Shown: positions 18,161 to 27,164, numbered from the stretch's first letter. The stretch: 64,000 bases of DNA from Vibrio agarivorans (GCF_030409635.1 NZ_JAUFQF010000002.1:62001-126000); one strand, 5' to 3'. The notes: generated by a model from the sequence alone, not told the origin. A program made the numbers and translations.

Positions 18161-18958
18161 ATGGTATATATGATGGAAAAAACAACGCAGCCAGAGGCCG
18201 TATCTTCGGTTCTTAAGGTATTCAACATTCTGCAAGCCCTTGGCGAACAAAAGGAAATTGGCGTATCTGAACTTTCTCAGCGTCTGATGATGTCTAAAGC
18301 AACGACTTATCGTTTTCTGCAAACCATGAAAACACTAGGTTACGTAGCACAAGAGGGAGAAGCTGATAAATACTCTCTAACGCTTAAGCTATTTGAGCTA
18401 GGTGCGAAATCGTTAGAGTATGTCGACCTAATTGAACTGGCAGATAAAGAGATGAAAGCCATTGCAGAGCAAACCAATGAAGCTTTGCACTTAGGCGCAC
18501 TTGATGAAGATTCCATTATCTATATTCACAAAATCGACTCTAACTACAACTTGCGTATGCAATCTCGTGTTGGTCGACGCAATCCACTTTATACGACAGC
18601 TATCGGTAAAGTTTTGTTAGCAGAGCGTGATGAAGAATTTGTTCGTGAGACTCTGTCTCGCATTGATTTCGTAAAGAGCACAGAGCGCACACACGAAAAC
18701 GCTGATCAGCTAATGGCTGAACTAAAAATTGTTAAAGGGCAGCATTACGGTGAAGATAACGAAGAGCAAGAGCCGGGCTTACGTTGTTTGGCTGCACCGG
18801 TTTACGATCGCTTTGGCACCGTGATTGCAGGCGTATCTATCTCTTTCCCAACGATTCGATTTGATGAGAAGCGTATGTCTTATTACATCGGTCTGCTGCA
18901 TAAAGCAGGTCGAAACATCTCTGAGCAACTCGGTTACAAAAACTACCCTGTTAAGTAA
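18161..18958 (+). CDS. kdgR: IclR-family regulator KdgR
   Basis: The 265-residue protein has an N-terminal winged helix-turn-helix (VSSVLKVFNILQALGEQKEI, then MMSKATTYRFLQTMKTLGYV) and a C-terminal IclR effector domain with IHKIDSNYNLRMQSRVGRRN and LYTTAIGKVLLA. It matches E. coli KdgR along its whole length, including the C-terminal GYKNYPVK. KdgR represses pectin/uronate genes and is released by 2-keto-3-deoxygluconate, the product of KduD. ATG codons at 18161, 18170 and 18173 are all possible starts. It is divergent from the operon it probably controls. Confidence 0.93.
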   Translation: MVYMMEKTTQPEAVSSVLKVFNILQALGEQKEIGVSELSQRLMMSKATTYRFLQTMKTLGYVAQEGEADKYSLTLKLFELGAKSLEYVDLIELADKEMKAIAEQTNEALHLGALDEDSIIYIHKIDSNYNLRMQSRVGRRNPLYTTAIGKVLLAERDEEFVRETLSRIDFVKSTERTHENADQLMAELKIVKGQHYGEDNEEQEPGLRCLAAPVYDRFGTVIAGVSISFPTIRFDEKRMSYYIGLLHKAGRNISEQLGYKNYPVK

Positions 18959-18978
18959 CTTAACGTTCTATTGCGAAC

Positions 18979-19004
18979 GAGCAGCATCTCATGCTGCTTT
19001 TTTT
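18979..19004 (+). terminator. Intrinsic terminator of kdgR
   Basis: The GCAGCAT/ATGCTGC stem with a 3-nt loop is followed by a run of seven or more T residues, 20 bp after the kdgR stop. Confidence 0.9.
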
Positions 19005-19050
19005 ACCACTCAATGAATTTGTGAAACATCGTTTTGATTTGGAGTTTTGT

Positions 19051-20919
19051 ATGGGTTCTTCAATTACCCCCAACATCCGTGATTTTCTTGCTCGATTAGA
19101 CCCTTTCGATAAGTTACCAAGCGCACTTGTTGAGTCTTTATCAAACTCGGTGGTGGTAAAATATCTCGCAAAAGATGAAGTGATCGCCTTCAGCGCCCTT
19201 TGCACAAAACGCTACTTGTATATTGTGCGAACAGGCGCGATAGAGCAGCGCAGTCAAGATGGCACACTGCGCGCTAGGCTTGGCGTAGATGATCAGTTTG
19301 GCTTTACCTTTCTTGGGCCACTGCAAAAAGCAGAAGATGGTTATGAAGCTCAGGCCATCGAAGATTCATTGTTATATCTGGTCCCTCATCACGAGTTAAC
19401 GCGTATCTGTCATGAACATCCAGAGTTTGCCGACCACTTCGCTGCGCAAGCCACGACCCGTTTGACCACTGCCGTGAAACACGCCGTGCGCAAAGAAGAT
19501 AAAGGGCTGTTCTTTCGTCAAATAGGTGAAGTGGCGAGCAATAACATTGCGATTGTCCAACAAGATGAACCTATAAAATTGGTTGCCAAAACAATGTGTG
19601 GCAAGCAAAGAAGTTCGTGTGCCGTCGTCATGAATCACGATGAAATTGTCGGTATGGTGACAGACAGAGACATGACTCGCAGCGTAGTTGCGGCTGAAGT
19701 CGATATTAATGCGCCTATCTCGAGTGTCATGAACAGCACACCTATCCTCATTAACAGTGAAGATAAGGTGATTCAGGCCATCTCGTTGATGCTGCAATAC
19801 AATGTGCGTTGTTTACCCGTGGTTAAAGAGGGTAAGGTATCTGGTTTGTTGACCACAACCCATCTCGTCCACAACCATAAAACCCAGTCTCTATTTCTGA
19901 TTGAGAAAATTAAATACGCAGATTCAATCAACGCGTTAGCAGCGCTTAAAGAAGAGAAGCAAACCATCTTCCAAGCACTGGTAGAAAGTGGGATTAGTTC
20001 AGAGCTGCAAGGGCAAGTGATGTCGATGATTATGGATGCATTTACCCGTCGAATTATCCAACTGACCGAGAAAACACTGGGGCCACCACCATGCGAATAC
20101 GCTTGGTTAGTTGCCGGCTCTCACGCCCGTAATGAAGTTCACATGCTGTCCGATCAAGACAGTGCAATTGTCCTGTCAGACCAAGCAACAGAAAGTGACC
20201 ACCACTATTTTAATTATCTTGCGATGCGTGTATGTAACGGCCTTGCTGCTTGTGGCTATCCGTTGTGTGATGGTAAGTATATGGCGGCAAATAAAAAGTG
20301 GTGCCAACCCGTTTCTCGTTGGAAAGAGTATTACCAAAAGTGGGTTCTCAGCCCAGAATACAATAAGCTGTTAAGCGTCAGTGTCTTTCTAGAAGTGCGT
20401 GCGATTCATGGCAATAAAGAGTTTGTTGATGCCATTCATAACCACATGCATCAATGTATTCAAAAGAACCCGAGGTTCATTCCTGCCCTCACTCGTGATG
20501 CAATAGAAACACAACCACCGCTGGGAATTTTTAACAGCCTTGTGTTGGAGAAAGGCGGAGAAAACAGTAATACCCTCAACATCAAAAAGTATGCTCTTAA
20601 TCTCATCATCGATTTGGCTAGAATATTCAGTTTAGCGGCCGGCGGCTCATTAACCGGCACTGAAGAGCGTTTTCGCTATGCCGCTCAACACGGCACGATG
20701 TCCCAAGACAGCTGTGAAAACATTATTGGTGCTTTCCGCTTTATCACCCATGTTCGTTTTCGCCATCAGCTGAATGCGATTCTCAATGGCAACACGCCTG
20801 ATAACCATATCGCGCCAGAGCAGTTCAGTAGCTTCGAACGTAAACACCTCAAAGAGGCGTTTAAGATCATTAGTGAACTGCAAGATGTGGCCACGCTACG
20901 TTTTGTTAAGGGTAGTTAA
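19051..20919 (+). CDS. cNMP-binding/CBS/DUF294 putative nucleotidyltransferase
   Basis: The ATG at 19051 has GGAG 6 nt upstream. An earlier ATG at 18991 lies inside the kdgR terminator and is unlikely. The 622-residue protein has a Crp-type cyclic-nucleotide-like domain (~15-125), a CBS pair (~150-275, including GMVTDRDMTRSVV), the DUF294 nucleotidyltransferase domain (WLVAGSHARNEVHMLSDQDS) and a C-terminal DUF294_C region. It is GlnD-like and may sense adenine nucleotides. It is followed 2 bp later by a DnaQ-like exonuclease, a pairing usually seen beside the acetate permease actP, which is absent here. Confidence 0.88.
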   Translation: MGSSITPNIRDFLARLDPFDKLPSALVESLSNSVVVKYLAKDEVIAFSALCTKRYLYIVRTGAIEQRSQDGTLRARLGVDDQFGFTFLGPLQKAEDGYEAQAIEDSLLYLVPHHELTRICHEHPEFADHFAAQATTRLTTAVKHAVRKEDKGLFFRQIGEVASNNIAIVQQDEPIKLVAKTMCGKQRSSCAVVMNHDEIVGMVTDRDMTRSVVAAEVDINAPISSVMNSTPILINSEDKVIQAISLMLQYNVRCLPVVKEGKVSGLLTTTHLVHNHKTQSLFLIEKIKYADSINALAALKEEKQTIFQALVESGISSELQGQVMSMIMDAFTRRIIQLTEKTLGPPPCEYAWLVAGSHARNEVHMLSDQDSAIVLSDQATESDHHYFNYLAMRVCNGLAACGYPLCDGKYMAANKKWCQPVSRWKEYYQKWVLSPEYNKLLSVSVFLEVRAIHGNKEFVDAIHNHMHQCIQKNPRFIPALTRDAIETQPPLGIFNSLVLEKGGENSNTLNIKKYALNLIIDLARIFSLAAGGSLTGTEERFRYAAQHGTMSQDSCENIIGAFRFITHVRFRHQLNAILNGNTPDNHIAPEQFSSFERKHLKEAFKIISELQDVATLRFVKGS

Positions 20920-20921
20920 TC

Positions 20922-21632
20922 ATGTTTAAGAAGTGGTTCAGTAAACCTTCTCGCCAGTGTCAAGAAACGCTGCGCAGCAATATAGTTCCTTCACCGGCTC
21001 ACAGCCGAGCGCTACAGCAATATTTAAACTGCCCACAACCGATGCTGGCTGATCGTTTAAATACGCAACAGTTTGTTGCGTTAGATTTTGAAATGACAGG
21101 ACTTGAAGCGAGCCAAGATAAAATCTTGTCGATTGGCTTAGTGCACTTAAACTGCGAGGAGATTGATCTCTCAAGTAGCCATGAGATCTACTTAGATCAT
21201 GGGCAGTTTGTAAAAAAAGAGAGCGCGGAAATTAATGAGATTGTGCCCAAGCAACTCAAAAACGCGACAGCCGCCAAAACTGCCCTAGACGAGCTATTAG
21301 CGCATATTGAAGGAAAAGTTGTGATTGCGCATAGCGCCTGTATAGAGCGAAACTTCCTTAATGCGCATTTACAGCATGCCTACGGGCTTGAGCACCTACC
21401 ATGCCACTACATTGATACGTTGCAACTGGAAAAGAAATACAGCTATGCAGGTCAATCAAAATCGCACCAAAGCTATCAATTGAATGACCTTCGCCAACAC
21501 TACAATCTGCCAGACTACTACGCACATTCAGCCGCGAGTGATGCCCTCGCGTGTGCAGAGCTCTTTCTCGTGCAACTGGCAAAGTTGCGCCTTAAACAAG
21601 ACACCACATTGGCAGATTTAACCTTAGTTTGA
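20922..21632 (+). CDS. 3'-5' exonuclease, DnaQ/epsilon family
   Basis: The 236-residue protein has ExoI FVALDFEMTGLEASQDKILS (D and E metal ligands, ~48-67), ExoII (VIAHSACIERNFLNAHL) and ExoIII of the His type (YYAHSAASDALACAELF). It is a DEDDh exonuclease without a polymerase domain. It is coupled to the CBS/DUF294 gene and is not the replicative DnaQ. Its target is unknown. Its stop overlaps the stop of the convergent ACT-domain gene by 9 bp. Confidence 0.88.
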   Translation: MFKKWFSKPSRQCQETLRSNIVPSPAHSRALQQYLNCPQPMLADRLNTQQFVALDFEMTGLEASQDKILSIGLVHLNCEEIDLSSSHEIYLDHGQFVKKESAEINEIVPKQLKNATAAKTALDELLAHIEGKVVIAHSACIERNFLNAHLQHAYGLEHLPCHYIDTLQLEKKYSYAGQSKSHQSYQLNDLRQHYNLPDYYAHSAASDALACAELFLVQLAKLRLKQDTTLADLTLV

Positions 21633-22019
21633 AAACTCGGCCAAGGCTTGCAAGGCTGCTTGCGCTTTCTCTTGCTGAACAAAAATGTGGTCGTGGTAAT
21701 ACGCTGCGATCACATTAGCGCTAATGCCATGCTCTGCAAGTTTGGTAGCAACTGCGGCTGTTAATCCCACAGCATCTAAGCTCGAGTGCACCGTTAAAGT
21801 GATACAGCTATACACACCATCAAATACCAGATTTGCTTTCTCTGCCGTTTGCTGCTGTAAAACAAGAGTTAACCCTTCTTGCTCACGAAAAGTGGCAATA
21901 GGCTCAAGCTCTGCGATTGCTGCTAAGGTATTGTCGAGCGTACAAAATACATAGTTGTCGTCTAGCAGCTCTGGAGACATGCTCCTCAAGAGTGTCTCTA
22001 AATCAGAAATTCCCTTCAT
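21624..22019 (-). CDS. ACT domain-containing protein (DUF2241/ACT_3-like)
   Basis: The ATG at 22019 follows a GGAGAG ribosome-binding site; an upstream in-frame extension to 22070 lacks one. The 131-residue product has an N-terminal DUF2241-like half (ISDLETLLRSMSPELLDDNY) and a C-terminal ACT domain (HSSLDAVGLTAAVATKLAEH). ACT domains usually bind amino acids. It has no catalytic domain, so it is probably a small sensor of unknown partner. Confidence 0.82.
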   Translation of the reverse strand: MKGISDLETLLRSMSPELLDDNYVFCTLDNTLAAIAELEPIATFREQEGLTLVLQQQTAEKANLVFDGVYSCITLTVHSSLDAVGLTAAVATKLAEHGISANVIAAYYHDHIFVQQEKAQAALQALAEFSN

Positions 22020-22147
22020 TTTCTCTCCACTTTTTACTTCTACACTTATCACTGTTGATAATTTACTCAACTTTACGCAGTTTTGCGTTAGTTGACTTTG
22101 TAGGCGCTACACTGCACCGCAAAGATTAAACGAACGGAGTAACTCAT

Positions 22148-22654
22148 ATGACCCATTCAATCACGAAAAGATTTGTTGTCGCGGGCACGCTGCTAATGCT
22201 GGTTTCAACACCTATTTTAGCTAAGCAACCACCAGTTGTGACTAAAAAGCCGAAAGGTAAGAGTGTGGTTGTGATTAAACCGTCACATCGCCCAGTGAAG
22301 AAAGCCCCTGTGCATCGTTCATATCATTACAAAAAAGTCCCTGCAGGTGCGACTTTTGTCCTGATTGCTGGGATCAGCTATGCCGTGATTAACAATGCGT
22401 ACTATAAGCGCAGCAGTGACACTTATGTCTATGTAGAGCAGCCACCAGTCTCTGCGTCAACCACACAAACCACGACTGTGACCAACACTGCGCCAGCAGT
22501 CGACACCTCGAACCATGGCAAAATTGTCGATGTTCTACCGAGTAATGTCACTACCGTCACTGTCGATGGTGCGACTTTCTATGTCCAAGGCAGCGACTGG
22601 TATGCCCCTATTGCAGGCACCAATCAGTTTGTGATCATCGAACCGCAATTCTAA
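22148..22654 (+). CDS. Exported DUF6515-like protein
   Basis: The 168-residue protein has a signal peptide (LLMLVSTPILA) and a Lys/Pro/Val-rich segment. A hydrophobic stretch follows (GATFVLIAGISYAVINNAYY, ~60-80), then a Ser/Thr-rich linker. A C-terminal domain contains VTVDGATFYVQGSDWYAPIA. This arrangement matches DUF6515 proteins as I remember them; the function is unknown. It is probably periplasmic or membrane-anchored. Confidence 0.7.
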   Translation: MTHSITKRFVVAGTLLMLVSTPILAKQPPVVTKKPKGKSVVVIKPSHRPVKKAPVHRSYHYKKVPAGATFVLIAGISYAVINNAYYKRSSDTYVYVEQPPVSASTTQTTTVTNTAPAVDTSNHGKIVDVLPSNVTTVTVDGATFYVQGSDWYAPIAGTNQFVIIEPQF

Positions 22655-22661
22655 CGCTTAT

Positions 22662-23129
22662 CTACTCGCAATATACAACCTTAAAACGCTCAAGGACGAG
22701 TGTCATCTCTGGTGATGGATCTATCCCTAGCTCTACACACTCTTTACTAAAAAATTGCCAATGCGCATCACGCCACCAGCGCAAGGTTTTATCCCCTTCA
22801 CCTTCAGCAGCCGCAAACTCATCCGTCACATCACAATAACGACAAAGCTCAACTTGGGTAATTTCGATAATACACTGCGGGGCGCCTTCCCAGTTTGTGA
22901 CTACTTGTAGGTGTCCTACAGTTGGCATCAGCTCCCCTTCTTCAAGATACCAATGTGCCATGCTGCAAGTCGCCGTTTTGATGCCTTGTTTTATTAGCTG
23001 GGCACATAGATCAGCATTGTATTTGTCAGCGCAGAAATAATCTGAAGAACAAGAGGCCGTTAAACGAGGATCGTTGTTGGGTAGCGTGCTGAGATAGCGA
23101 TTTAGATAGTGTTTTGATGCTTCTTCCAT
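22662..23129 (-). CDS. ASCH domain-containing protein
   Basis: The 155-residue protein has the ASCH features of a conserved GIKTATCSMAHWY near residue 50 and a C-terminal EGEGDKTLRWWRDAHWQFF. ASCH is a PUA-like beta-barrel thought to bind RNA or modified nucleosides. YqfB-type relatives have amidohydrolase activity on N4-acetylcytidine, but this protein belongs to the longer class of uncertain function. It is downstream of and antiparallel to the DUF6515 gene. Confidence 0.8.
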   Translation of the reverse strand: MEEASKHYLNRYLSTLPNNDPRLTASCSSDYFCADKYNADLCAQLIKQGIKTATCSMAHWYLEEGELMPTVGHLQVVTNWEGAPQCIIEITQVELCRYCDVTDEFAAAEGEGDKTLRWWRDAHWQFFSKECVELGIDPSPEMTLVLERFKVVYCE

Positions 23130-23144
23130 GAAACAGTCCTTAAA

Positions 23145-23178
23145 GAAAAAGCCCCAAGCAATCGCTCAGGGCCAAAAA
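23145..23178 (-). terminator. Intrinsic terminator of nrdG
   Basis: On the minus strand a GCCCTGAGC/GCTTGGGGC stem (GU pairs) with a GATT loop is followed by T5. It begins just after the nrdG stop and lies upstream of the ASCH gene. Confidence 0.75.
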
Positions 23179-23179
23179 A

Positions 23180-23647
23180 TTACAGTGTAAACGTATGAAT
23201 AATCTGATTGCTCGAACCGCGCCAATCTAGGCTTGGGTCGGCTTTGTCTTGCTCGAACTTACCGTCGATTAGTGTGTCGATATAGGGCAAGACTTGCTGT
23301 TGGTGCTCATCCAGCTCGTGGAGCTCGTAGCCCGTCCAGGCCCAAATGTCTTTGTCTGGGCATTCGGCTTTGACGCGCTTAACGATGCGTAAGATGTCAT
23401 CAATATTGGCTGGGTGAAGCGGATCTCCACCTGAGAGTGACAGACCTCGACGCTTGATGCGCTCGTCTTTCAAGTCAGCGATGATTTGATCTTCCGCTTC
23501 TTGAGTAAATAGCACACCAGAGTTCAGGCTTTGCGTAGACTGGTTGTAGCAACCACGACACTGGTGAACACATCCTGAAACGAAGAGTGTACAACGTGTG
23601 CCAGGTCCATTGACCACATCAATTGGGTAATACTGGTGATAATTCAT
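23180..23647 (-). CDS. nrdG: Anaerobic ribonucleotide reductase activase NrdG
   Basis: The start at 23647 gives MNYHQYYPIDVVNGPGTRC, identical in layout to E. coli NrdG; an eight-residue upstream extension is less likely. The radical-SAM cysteines are in CVHQCRGCYN (CX3CX2C), with SLSGGDPLHPAN as the SAM-binding GGE-like motif. NrdG installs the glycyl radical on NrdD using a 4Fe-4S cluster and SAM. It lies 140 bp downstream of nrdD in the same transcription unit. Confidence 0.95.
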   Translation of the reverse strand: MNYHQYYPIDVVNGPGTRCTLFVSGCVHQCRGCYNQSTQSLNSGVLFTQEAEDQIIADLKDERIKRRGLSLSGGDPLHPANIDDILRIVKRVKAECPDKDIWAWTGYELHELDEHQQQVLPYIDTLIDGKFEQDKADPSLDWRGSSNQIIHTFTL

Positions 23648-23787
23648 TGGGCTACCATTTGTTGCCGGCATTGAACGTTACAAGCTGCACGTAAACCGAC
23701 TATAGAAACAAAACCGACCTCTAACGAGGCCGGCTATTCTGCTCATTATTCAACCAAAGAGCAAGTCATTATCTTTGGTTATTCTAA

Positions 23788-25908
23788 TTACAGGTGCTTA
23801 ACGCGGCGCTTCACTTCTTCTTGCTTACCAAAGTTGAATGGACGCGCATCTGGGCTGCCCAAGTAACCACAAACACGACGGGTTACTGATACCTTGGTTG
23901 AATCGTGGTTGCCACACTTCGGACACGTAAAGCCTTTACTTGTGGTGTCAAACTCGCCGTTATAGCCACACTCATAACACTCATCAATTGGCGTGTTGGT
24001 GCCGTAGTACGGTACGCGTGAATAGCTGTAATCCCAAACGTTCTCAAGTGCTTCAATGTTCTTCTGCATGTTCGGGAACTCACCGTAACAGATAAAGCCA
24101 CCACTTGAGATTTCTGGGTAAGGCATCTCGAAGTCAATCTTATCGTATGGGTTCACCTTCTTCTGCACGTCTAGATGGAAGCTGTTGGTGTAGTAACCTT
24201 TGTCAGTCACGCCATCAATCACACCAAACTCTTTGGTATCGATGCGGCAGAAACGGCTACATAGGTTTTCACTTGGTGTACCGTAAAGACTAAAGGCATA
24301 ACCCGTCTCTTCAGCCCAACCATTCACCGCTTCTTTTAGGTGTTTGATGATCTTAAGACCCGCTTCACGCATCTCTGCATCATCGTACATGTGAACGTCA
24401 GTGCCCATTAGAGCAGTAATCGTTTCATGAATACCGATGTAACCAAGAGAAATTGACGCACGGCCGTTCTTGAAGATATCAGCAATAGAGTCATTCGCGT
24501 TCAAGCGAACACCACATGCGCCTTCCATATATAGGATCGGTGCAACACGGGCTTTCACGTTCTCAAGGCGAGTGATACGAGTTTCAAGCGCGCGACGAGC
24601 AATCAACAATTTCTCATCAAGCAGTTCATAGAACTTTTCGATGCTACCATCGGCTTGCAGAGCAATACGCGGAAGGTTCAAGCTCACAACACCTAGGTTG
24701 TTGCGACCTTCGTGTACCAGCTCACCGTTCTCTTCAAACGTATTTAGGAAGCTACGACAGCCCATTGGCGTTTTAAATGAACCTGTAACTTCAACCACTT
24801 TGTCGTAGTTCAAGATATCTGGGTACATACGCTTAGACGCACACTCTAGCGCCAGTTGCTTGACGTCGTAGTTAGCATCGCTTGATTTGTGGTTCAAACC
24901 GTCTTTGATAGCGAAAACCAATTTTGGGAATACTGCGGTTTTCTTGTTTTTACCAAGGCCTGCAATACGGTTCTTCAAAATCGATTGTTGAATCAAACGT
25001 GATTCCCAGCTAGTACCAAGACCAAAGCCGAAAGTCACAAAAGGAGTTTGACCATTTGCTGTGTGCAGTGTGTTTACTTCGTACTCAAGAGATTGGAACG
25101 CGTCGTAACACTCTTTTTCTGTACGTGCTGTTGCGAATGCTTGCGGGTCAGTGATCTCCCACTCTTGTGCAACTTGCAGGTGTTTGTCGTAGCTTGCTTT
25201 CACGTAGGGTGCCAGCACTTCATCAATGCGGTTGATGGTCGTGCCGCCGTAAATGTGGCTAGCGACTTGTGCGATAATTTGTGCTGTTACAGCCGTTGCG
25301 GTTGAGATTGACTTAGGTGTGTCAATTTCAGCGTTACCCATTTTAAAGCCACGCGTTAGCATGCCTTTTAGATCGATCAACATACAGTTGAACATTGGGA
25401 AGAACGGTGCGTAATCCAAGTCGTGGTAGTGAATGTCGCCCACTTCGTGTGCGGTGACTACATCACGTGGCAGGATATGTGTTTTTGCGTAGTGTTTTGC
25501 AACGATACCCGCAAGTAGATCGCGCTGTGTTGGAATCACTTTGCCATCTTTGTTTGCGTTTTCGTTGATAAGATCCAGGTTGCTCTCTTCGATCAAACCT
25601 TCGATCTCGCGCGTCAATGCACTCTGTTTCTCACGCGCAATATCGCGATCGTGACGGTATTCGATATAAGCACGGGCCAGCTCTTTATAAGGGCCTTGCA
25701 TCAACTCGTTTTCAACTAGAGTTTGGATTTCGTGAATATGGATTTCTTCGCAATTATCGAGCTTTAACTCAACAGCCAAAGCGACGTTAAGAGCATAGAT
25801 AGCAAGTTCTTTGTTGCTGTGCTCTGCCGCACTCTCTACTGCTGCTTGGATGCGATCACGGCTGAATGGTGCGCGTGAGCCATCACGCTTGATTACGATA
25901 GGATTCAC
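23788..25908 (-). CDS. nrdD: Anaerobic ribonucleoside-triphosphate reductase NrdD
   Basis: The 706-residue enzyme has an N-terminal ATP-cone (IVIKRDGSRAPFSRDRIQAA), the catalytic core, a C-terminal zinc site (CYECGYNG and CPKC) and the glycyl-radical motif RVCGYLGSPDARPFNFG near the end. It reduces NTPs to dNTPs without oxygen. Two NrdR boxes and an FNR-like box lie upstream, consistent with repression by sufficient dNTP and activation in anoxia. Confidence 0.97.
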   Translation of the reverse strand: MNPIVIKRDGSRAPFSRDRIQAAVESAAEHSNKELAIYALNVALAVELKLDNCEEIHIHEIQTLVENELMQGPYKELARAYIEYRHDRDIAREKQSALTREIEGLIEESNLDLINENANKDGKVIPTQRDLLAGIVAKHYAKTHILPRDVVTAHEVGDIHYHDLDYAPFFPMFNCMLIDLKGMLTRGFKMGNAEIDTPKSISTATAVTAQIIAQVASHIYGGTTINRIDEVLAPYVKASYDKHLQVAQEWEITDPQAFATARTEKECYDAFQSLEYEVNTLHTANGQTPFVTFGFGLGTSWESRLIQQSILKNRIAGLGKNKKTAVFPKLVFAIKDGLNHKSSDANYDVKQLALECASKRMYPDILNYDKVVEVTGSFKTPMGCRSFLNTFEENGELVHEGRNNLGVVSLNLPRIALQADGSIEKFYELLDEKLLIARRALETRITRLENVKARVAPILYMEGACGVRLNANDSIADIFKNGRASISLGYIGIHETITALMGTDVHMYDDAEMREAGLKIIKHLKEAVNGWAEETGYAFSLYGTPSENLCSRFCRIDTKEFGVIDGVTDKGYYTNSFHLDVQKKVNPYDKIDFEMPYPEISSGGFICYGEFPNMQKNIEALENVWDYSYSRVPYYGTNTPIDECYECGYNGEFDTTSKGFTCPKCGNHDSTKVSVTRRVCGYLGSPDARPFNFGKQEEVKRRVKHL

Positions 25909-25950
25909 CTTTTCTCCTTACCCAGCATACTCACAGAGTTATCCACAAAT

Positions 25951-25966
25951 ACACTATATAGGGTGC
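25951..25966. promoter_or_regulatory. NrdR box 1
   Basis: ACACTATATAGGGTGC resembles the NrdR consensus acaCwAtATaTwGtgt. It lies 43 bp upstream of nrdD, and its centre is 31 bp (about three helical turns) from box 2. Confidence 0.7.
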
Positions 25967-25981
25967 TTTATTATTAGACTG

Positions 25982-25997
25982 ACACTACATATTGTGG
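25982..25997. promoter_or_regulatory. NrdR box 2
   Basis: ACACTACATATTGTGG matches the NrdR consensus well and is phased 31 bp from box 1. Confidence 0.75.
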
Positions 25998-26029
25998 GCG
26001 TATTTAACGAGAAGCACCATTCAAAAGTA

Positions 26030-26043
26030 ATGATCTAGATCAA
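26030..26043. promoter_or_regulatory. FNR-like box upstream of nrdD
   Basis: ATGATCTAGATCAA matches TTGATNNNNATCAA at 9 of 10 defined positions, about 122 bp upstream of the nrdD start. Confidence 0.6.
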
Positions 26044-26203
26044 TAAAATTCGACAACCGAATAAGATTCTCTCAATAATTTTATGCCACTCTCACTCGGT
26101 GTTGAAACAATGAAAACGAGAAAAATTAATAAAAAATTGATTGCTTTTTACAGAGTGCTGATAGGATAAAGGCTTACCGAAATTTCTAATCAACGGACGG
26201 ATT

Positions 26204-27115
26204 ATGAAGCACTGGATTTCCCCTCTTTTTGTCATATTGCTTGGGTGGCTACCCTGCCCTCACATTTTAGCAACAGACAGTATTTTCCCCTTAAAGGTGG
26301 TGACATGGAACATTGAATGGCTAAGTTCTGAGCATGACAAGGCGATCCCCGAGTCTATCCGCACCAATGACGACTACACGATCCTCAAACGTTACTTCAA
26401 GATCCTGTCTCCTGATGTGCTCGCTTTTCAAGAGGTGAATGATATAGATGCGATTCGCCGAGTGGTCGGCAGTGGTTATCATATTGTCCTTTCCGATCGT
26501 GCTGGAGAAAAGTACCAACACCATCAGTTTCCTGATATCAACCAATATACTGGCTTTGCCATCAAGCATCGCTTGGCTTACGACAACCATGATGATTTTC
26601 CGCTGGTTAGCAAGAGAAACAGCAAACTGCGCTTTGCGTCTTATATTGTTCTCGCACCAGACTCCTCACAGCCTGTGCACATGCTCTCAGTTCACTTAAA
26701 AGCAGGCTGTAGCGGTGCGCAAAGGGAAAACTACGCCTGCCACCAGCTAGAACAACAAGCACAAGCATTAGGGGAGTGGATAGCGGAGCGCGAAGAGCAG
26801 AATCAAGCATATGTAATAGCCGGCGACTTTAACCACAAACTCGACTACCCAACCGATTGGGTTTGGGAGAGTATTCGTGTGCATGGAGACATGCATCTCG
26901 CCACTATGAATACGCCGGCCGATTGCAAAGTCCGATCAAATAAGAGTGCCTATAAAACTCACCAGTTCCGCTCTTTAATTGACCACATCATCGTCAGCAA
27001 CGATCTATCGAGCAGTAAGGTGCGTCAAAGCGTCTATTCCGTTCGAGATGTTCTAGACCATCGACTTAGCGACCACTGCCCTATAACGGCAACGCTAGCG
27101 CCTAAGTCTCCTTAG
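26204..27115 (+). CDS. Exported endonuclease/exonuclease/phosphatase-family protein
   Basis: The 303-residue protein has a signal peptide (cleavage near residue 23) and then the EEP core. This has VVTWNIEWLS (Asn), VLAFQEVND (catalytic Glu), SVHLKAGC, VIAGDFNHKL (Asp/Asn) and a C-terminal LSDHCPITATL (SDH motif). Two cysteine pairs fit an exported enzyme. It could be an extracellular nuclease or a phosphodiesterase/phosphatase. It is divergent from nrdD and monocistronic. Confidence 0.87.
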   Translation: MKHWISPLFVILLGWLPCPHILATDSIFPLKVVTWNIEWLSSEHDKAIPESIRTNDDYTILKRYFKILSPDVLAFQEVNDIDAIRRVVGSGYHIVLSDRAGEKYQHHQFPDINQYTGFAIKHRLAYDNHDDFPLVSKRNSKLRFASYIVLAPDSSQPVHMLSVHLKAGCSGAQRENYACHQLEQQAQALGEWIAEREEQNQAYVIAGDFNHKLDYPTDWVWESIRVHGDMHLATMNTPADCKVRSNKSAYKTHQFRSLIDHIIVSNDLSSSKVRQSVYSVRDVLDHRLSDHCPITATLAPKSP

Positions 27116-27123
27116 TTTTTATC

Positions 27124-27148
27124 CCCTCCCCTTTTCAAGGGGGAGGGA
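27124..27148. terminator. GC-rich hairpin between convergent genes
   Basis: CCCCTCCCC pairs with GGGGGAGGG around a short loop, 8 bp after the EEP-family stop. The T-tract is weak on both strands, so efficiency is uncertain. Confidence 0.55.
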
Positions 27149-27164
27149 TAATCTGCTCGAGTGG

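Noticed and set aside
18991-19050. Upstream extension of the CBS/DUF294 protein from the ATG at 18991
   Set aside because: It starts inside the kdgR terminator hairpin and has no ribosome-binding site; the ATG at 19051 has GGAG at proper distance.
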